Shown: one piece after another, positions 59,367 through 64,000 of the stretch | Numbering within the stretch: the first letter of the stretch is position 1 | How the letters are laid out: each line of letters starts with the position of its first letter | NCBI RefSeq assembly: GCF_000614125.1 | Contig: NZ_BAKJ01000010.1 | Span: forward strand, 52,089 to 116,088 | DNA length: 64,000 nt | Reading direction: 5' to 3' | Origin: Bacteroides rodentium JCM 16496 | GTDB lineage: Bacteria; Bacteroidota; Bacteroidia; Bacteroidales; Bacteroidaceae | Position numbers and translations under genes: made by a program | Notes under the pieces: model-generated | Seen by the model: only the letters and a program-made list of their open reading frames with translations | Told to the model about the DNA's origin: nothing | The model's database searches: none

Positions 59367-61433
59367 ATGGACAACAGATATTTCAAACGTGACATCAGCT
59401 GGCTTTCCTTCAACTACCGCGTACTGCTGGAAGCCGAAGACGATACGTTGCCTCTATACGAACGCATCAACTTTATTTCCATATACTCTTCCAATCTGGA
59501 AGAATTCTACAAGATACGCGTGGCCGACCATAAGGCCATAGCCACCGGAGCCTCGCAAAGCGATGAAGAGACTGTGCAGTCTGCCGCCGAACTGGTAGAT
59601 GAAATCAACCGGGAAGTCAACCGCCAACTGGAGGAACGTATCCGCATCTACGAACAGAAGATACTGCCCGCCCTGCGGAAGCACCACATCATCTTCTACC
59701 AAAGCCGCAACGTAGAACCGTTTCACCACGACTTCGTGCGCAGCTTCTTCCGCGAAGAGATATTCCCCTATCTGGCCCCGGTGCCCGTAAGCAAGGACAA
59801 GGTGATTTCATTCCTGCGCGACAACCGTCTCTATCTGGCCGTACGGCTTCATCTGAAAGGAGCCCCCGCCGGTTCTCCAAACCGCATCCAGTATTTCGTG
59901 ATGAAACTGCCGTACAGCAAAGTGCCGCGCTTCATCCAGCTGCCCAAGGTGGGGAAAGACTATTATCTGATGTTCATTGAAGACATCATCAAGGCCAATC
60001 TGGATACCATCTTCCCCGGTTATGAAGTGGACAGCAGTTATTGCATCAAAATTTCACGCGATGCGGATATTCTGATAGACGATGCCGCCAATACCTCCGA
60101 AATCATCGAGCAGGTGAAGAAGAAGGTAAAGAAACGCAAGATAGGCGCCGTGTGCCGTTTTGTATACGACCGCGCCATGCCCCAGGACTTCCTCGACTTT
60201 CTGGTAGATGCCTACCGCATAGACCGCCGGGAGCTGGTGCCGGGAGACAAGCACCTCAACCTGGAAGACCTGCGGCATCTGCCCAACCCCGACCAGACCG
60301 TCCGCCCCATCAAGAAACCCCAGCCCATGAAGCTGACCTGCCTGGACGAACGCGAATCCATCTTCCGCTATGTGGAGAAGAAGGACCTGCTGCTGCATTA
60401 TCCCTACCACTCCTTCGACCACTTCATCCATTTCCTATATGAAGCCGTCCATGAACCCACCGTGCGCGAAATCATGGTGACCCAATATCGCGTGGCAGAG
60501 AACTCCACCGTCATCAACACCTTGATAGCCGCCGCACAGAACGGAAAGAAAGTCACCGTCTTTGTGGAACTGAAAGCCCGCTTCGATGAGGAGAACAACC
60601 TCGCCACCGCCGAGATGATGAAAGCCGCCGGTATCAATATCATCTACAGCATACCGGGACTAAAGGTACATGCCAAAGTAGCCCTCGTACTACGCCGCGA
60701 CAAGGGAGGGCGCAAACTGACAAGCTACGCCTACATCAGCACCGGCAACTTCAACGAAAAGACCGCCACCCTCTATGCGGACAGCGGACTATTCACCTGC
60801 AACCCGGTGATTGTAAACGACCTGCACAACTTGTTCCGTACGCTGCAGGGGAAGGAAAATCCGGTGTTCCACCGCCTGCTTGTGGCCCGCTTCAACCTGA
60901 TACCGGAGCTGAACCGCCTCATCAATCACGAAATAGAACTGGCCCGGCAAGGCAAGCAAGGACGGATTATCCTAAAAATGAATGCCTTGCAAGACCCCGC
61001 CATGATAGACCGCCTCTACGAAGCCTCGCAAGCCGGTGTAGAGATAGACCTCATTGTCCGCGGCATCTGCTGCCTCATCCCCGGGCAGGAGTACAGCCGC
61101 AATATCCGCGTGACACGCATCGTGGATACCTTCCTGGAACATGCCCGTGTATGGTACTTCGGCAACGGCGGCGCACCCAAGCTCTTCCTCGGCTCGCCGG
61201 ACTGGATGCGGCGTAACTTGTACCGCCGTATCGAAGCTGTCACCCCCATTCTGGACCCGGACTTGAAGCAGGAGCTCATCGATATGCTCGACATACAACT
61301 GTCGGACAAACGGAAAGCCTGCTTTGTGGACGACCGGTTGCAGAACCGCTGGAAGTCGTCACGACCGCAAAAGGAGAAGGTACGGTCGCAATATAGCTTT
61401 TACGAATACTTGAAACAAGGGATTAAGGATTAG
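59367..61433 (+). CDS. ppk1: Polyphosphate kinase 1
   Basis: PPK1 polymerises the gamma-phosphate of ATP into polyphosphate. The 688-residue protein has the N domain (RDISWLSFNYRVL), the head domain, and two C-terminal phospholipase-D-like domains. The autophosphorylated His is in GLKVHAKVAL, and the second active-site His is in FLEHARVWYF. STGNFNEKTATLYAD and the closing LGSPDWMRRN are also present. It is followed by a Pit-type phosphate transporter gene, linking storage and uptake. Confidence 0.96.
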   Translation: MDNRYFKRDISWLSFNYRVLLEAEDDTLPLYERINFISIYSSNLEEFYKIRVADHKAIATGASQSDEETVQSAAELVDEINREVNRQLEERIRIYEQKILPALRKHHIIFYQSRNVEPFHHDFVRSFFREEIFPYLAPVPVSKDKVISFLRDNRLYLAVRLHLKGAPAGSPNRIQYFVMKLPYSKVPRFIQLPKVGKDYYLMFIEDIIKANLDTIFPGYEVDSSYCIKISRDADILIDDAANTSEIIEQVKKKVKKRKIGAVCRFVYDRAMPQDFLDFLVDAYRIDRRELVPGDKHLNLEDLRHLPNPDQTVRPIKKPQPMKLTCLDERESIFRYVEKKDLLLHYPYHSFDHFIHFLYEAVHEPTVREIMVTQYRVAENSTVINTLIAAAQNGKKVTVFVELKARFDEENNLATAEMMKAAGINIIYSIPGLKVHAKVALVLRRDKGGRKLTSYAYISTGNFNEKTATLYADSGLFTCNPVIVNDLHNLFRTLQGKENPVFHRLLVARFNLIPELNRLINHEIELARQGKQGRIILKMNALQDPAMIDRLYEASQAGVEIDLIVRGICCLIPGQEYSRNIRVTRIVDTFLEHARVWYFGNGGAPKLFLGSPDWMRRNLYRRIEAVTPILDPDLKQELIDMLDIQLSDKRKACFVDDRLQNRWKSSRPQKEKVRSQYSFYEYLKQGIKD

Positions 61434-61459
61434 CGATAATTATCAATCGTCAATCGCTT

Positions 61460-61516
61460 TGTAACATTTCTGTAACATGTATGACATTTCCCTGCAACAC
61501 CAAATTCTTTCCTTTG
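61460..61516 (+). promoter_or_regulatory. Pho-box-like triple repeat and -7 of the phosphate transporter
   Basis: TGTAACA at 61460-61466, TGTAACA at 61471-61477 and TGACATT at 61482-61488 recur every 11 bases, with 4-base spacers, as in known PHO boxes. TTCCTTTG at 61509-61516 (one mismatch from TAnnTTTG) follows 20 bases later. The repeat thus takes the place of the -33 box, as expected for PhoB-activated promoters. Confidence 0.6.
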
Positions 61517-61534
61517 CAGCAGGAAATAAAATAC

Positions 61535-63783
61535 ATGTCTATGGAAACAATTTATCTGGGTATCGTCATCTTTCTGTTTGTACTCGCGATTTTCGACCTC
61601 GTGGTAGGTGTCAGTAATGATGCGGTCAACTTTCTTCAGTCGGCTGTCGGGGCAAAGGCGGCATCCTTCAAAACCATGCTCTTCATTGCAGGCGTGGGTG
61701 TATTCATCGGAGCAGCCTTATCCAATGGTATGATGGATATAGCACGGCACGGCATCTACCAACCACAGCATTTCTATTTTGCCGAAATCATGTGCATCCT
61801 GCTTGCCGTCATGTTGACGGACGTTGTACTGCTTGACGTTTTCAACACGATGGGTATGCCAACCTCCACCACAGTTTCAATGGTGTTCGAACTTTTGGGA
61901 GGTACATTTGCACTGGCCCTTATCAAGGTATACAGTAACGATGCACTGGGACTCGGCGATCTCATCAATACCGACAAGGCCTTGTCGGTCATTATGGGTA
62001 TCTTCCTTTCCGTAGCCATCGCCTTCTTCTTCGGTATGCTGGTACAATGGCTCGCACGTATCATATTCACCTTCAACTACAAAAAAAAGATGAAATACAG
62101 CATCGCGCTGTTCGGTGGTATAGCCGCCACTTCCATCATCTACTTCATGCTGATAAAGGGATTGAAAGACAGCTCGTTCATGACTCCCGAAAACAAACAA
62201 TGGGTAAACGACAACACCGGTCTGCTGATTGCCGGCTTTTTCGTTTTCTTTACCATCTTGATGCAAATATTACATTGGTGTAAGGTAAATGTCTTCAAAG
62301 TAGTGGTTCTTATGGGTACTTTCGCACTTGCCTTGGCCTTCGCAGGAAACGACCTGGTGAATTTCATCGGCGTGCCCCTTGCCGGTTACTCCTCATTTGT
62401 AGATTATACAGCCAATGGTACAGCCGCAGGAGCCGACGGTTTCCTGATGTCCTCACTGCTCGGTCCGGCAAAAACGCCTGGTACTTCCTCTTTGGAGCCG
62501 GAGCCATCATGGTATATGCCCTCTGCACCTCTAAGAAAGCACACAACGTCATCAAGACCTCCGTCGACCTCTCCCGCCAGGACGAAGGTGAGGAAAACTT
62601 CGGAAGCACTCCTATAGCCCGTACACTGGTGCGCTTCAGTATGACTATGGCAAATGGCATCTCAAAAATCATGCCCGAAAGCAGCAAACGCTGGATTGAT
62701 ACCCGTTTCCAGAAGGATGAAGCCATCATAGCCGACGGCGCCGCTTTTGACTTGGTTCGCGCCTCCGTCAATCTCGTATTGGCCGGTCTGCTCATCGCCT
62801 TGGGAACTTCCTTGAAACTTCCCCTTTCCACCACTTACGTCACCTTTATGGTAGCCATGGGTACATCGCTTGCCGACCGTGCCTGGGGACGTGATTCGGC
62901 GGTATTCCGCATTACGGGTGTGCTCAGCGTTATCGGCGGTTGGTTCATCACTGCCGGAGCAGCGTTCACCATCTGTTTCTTCGTAGCACTGATTATCCAT
63001 TTCGGTGGTACGGTTGCCATCCTGGCGCTGATTGGTCTGGCAGTCTTCATGCTGATTCGTAGCCAAGTGATGTACAAAAAGCGCAAGGAGAAAGAAAAAG
63101 GCAACGAGACTCTGAAACAATTGATGAAGAGTACGGACAACAACGAAGTCATCGAATTGCTCCGTAAGCATACCCGTGAAGAACTGGTGAAGATTATGGA
63201 ATTCACAGAAGAGAATTTTGAACGCACCGTCACTTCCTTCCTACACGAGAATCTACGCGGACTGCGTCGTGCCATGGGCTCAGTAAAATTCGAGAAACAA
63301 CTCATCAAGCAGATGAAGCGTACCGGAACACTTGCCATGTGCCGCCTCGACAACAATACCGTACTGGAAAAAGGACTCTATTACTATCAAGGCAACGACT
63401 TTGCCAGCGAACTGGTGTACAGCGTAGGTCGTCTTTGCGAACCTTGCTTGGAGCACATAGACAATAACTTCAAGCCGCTGGATGCCATTCAGAAAGGAGA
63501 ATTTACAGACGTAGCCGAAGACATCTGCTATCTGTTGCAAGTATGCCGCCACAAGCTGGAAACGAACAATTTTGATGAACTGGAAACAGAAATCCGCAAA
63601 GCCAACGACCTCAACGGACAGTTGTCCCACCTGAAACGCGAAGAACTGCAACGCATCCAAAGCCAGAGCGGCAGCATCAAAGTCAGCATGGTATACCTGA
63701 CTATGATACAAGAAGCCCAAAACATTGTGACCTACACCATCAATCTGATGAAAGTAAGCCGCAAGTTCCAGGCCGAAGAATAA
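61535..63783 (+). CDS. Pit-family inorganic phosphate transporter with PhoU-like tail, one-base frame break
   Basis: A base lost in the A-run 62470-62474 splits this 749-residue protein. Both halves carry the Pit signature: SNDAVNFLQSAVGAKA and MGMPTSTTVS in the first, FAGNDLVNFIGVPLAGY just before the break, and LPLSTTYVTFMVAMGTSLAD after it. About ten membrane helices are visible. The cytoplasmic C-terminal 230 residues are helical and resemble PhoU-type regulatory tails. It takes up phosphate by cation symport. The ATG at 61535 follows a Pho-box-like promoter. Confidence 0.9.
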
Positions 63784-63805
63784 TATTACTTAGAAACTGT
63801 TTTGA

Positions 63806-63939
63806 TTTTATTTGAGCATTTTACTAAGTTTGATTTTTGAGGATTTTTCTTTTTTCTCATGAGAAGCATAGCGGGCTATGTGACGAATGTGAAAGAAAAA
63901 AAAAGACCAGAAAGAAACTTAGAAAAAGCTCATAAAATA
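63806..63939. repeat. 134-bp imperfect palindrome
   Basis: The outer arms 63806-63831 and 63915-63939 pair over about 25 positions (TGAGC..TTTTaCTAAGTTT with its complement). The inner arms are T-rich and A-rich, and a CATAGC/GCTATG stem closes the centre near 63872. It begins 23 bases after the transporter stop and could serve as its terminator, but it is far larger than one. Confidence 0.6.
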
Positions 63940-64000
63940 CTTTTTATAGTAGAACAGAAATGATTTGCGAAAAGAAAAGCGAATAGAGAGAGTATCTTAA

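Noticed and set aside
1..64000. tRNA, rRNA, integrase or insertion sequence
   Set aside because: I read the intergenic regions on both strands and saw no cloverleaf, transposase motif or terminal inverted repeats with target duplication. A dedicated tRNA search was not possible.

Overview
The window looks like a chromosome segment of a gut Bacteroides species. Evidence is the conserved murA-rimM-M23 peptidase-dxr-rseP block, Bacteroidetes-type promoters (TTTG about 20 bp upstream of TAnnTTTG), SusC/SusD outer-membrane systems, a hybrid two-component regulator, a meso-diaminopimelate dehydrogenase and MenA. The species cannot be fixed from sequence alone. No rRNA, tRNA, CRISPR array, transposase or phage gene was seen.

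Layout. (1) 1-6185, plus strand: murA (3' part), rimM, an M23 peptidase, dxr, an AAA-ATPase/nuclease-like gene sitting between dxr and rseP, then rseP. (2) 6421-29080, minus strand: one large polysaccharide utilisation locus (PUL). Read 5' to 3' it encodes GH38, GH92, SusC, SusD, three exported or lipid-anchored accessory proteins, an SGNH hydrolase, two more GH92, GH130, GH43 and a second SGNH hydrolase. This set points to an alpha-mannose-rich glycan with some beta-mannosidic linkages, further decorated with esters and probably pentoses. An ECF sigma factor and a membrane-anchored TPR/HTH regulator (29296-31614) stand at its head. (3) 32015-37485: ddh, ruvA, a Bacteroidetes hypothetical gene, an M24 peptidase and glutamate dehydrogenase. 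(4) 37908-41244: a GH9 glucanase and a ThuA-domain protein, plus strand. (5) 41819-51176, minus strand: an amino-sugar module made of a HTCS regulator, ROK kinase, nagB, MFS sugar permease and a GH18-ThuA fusion, ending in the wreck of a susC/susD pair. (6) 51301-64000: a large receiver/ATP-grasp protein, a phosphoesterase, menA, rfbB, rfbA, a second phosphoesterase, ppk1 and a Pit phosphate transporter.

Sequence quality matters here. Eleven genes are broken by 15 one-base indels, nearly all losses in short homopolymers. Repairing each one gives a total length divisible by three and continuous family homology. I therefore treat them as intact genes with sequencing errors, not pseudogenes. Only the susC/susD remnant at 41819-42362 looks truly decayed.

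The most notable non-genic signals are: two unrelated-sequence intergenic arrays with the same 22-bp period and the same internal dyad geometry (41404-41579 and 58560-58757); a 28-bp element shared by the upstream regions of the HTCS gene and the ROK-nagB operon; a Pho-box-like triple repeat in front of the phosphate transporter; and a 134-bp imperfect palindrome at the right end.
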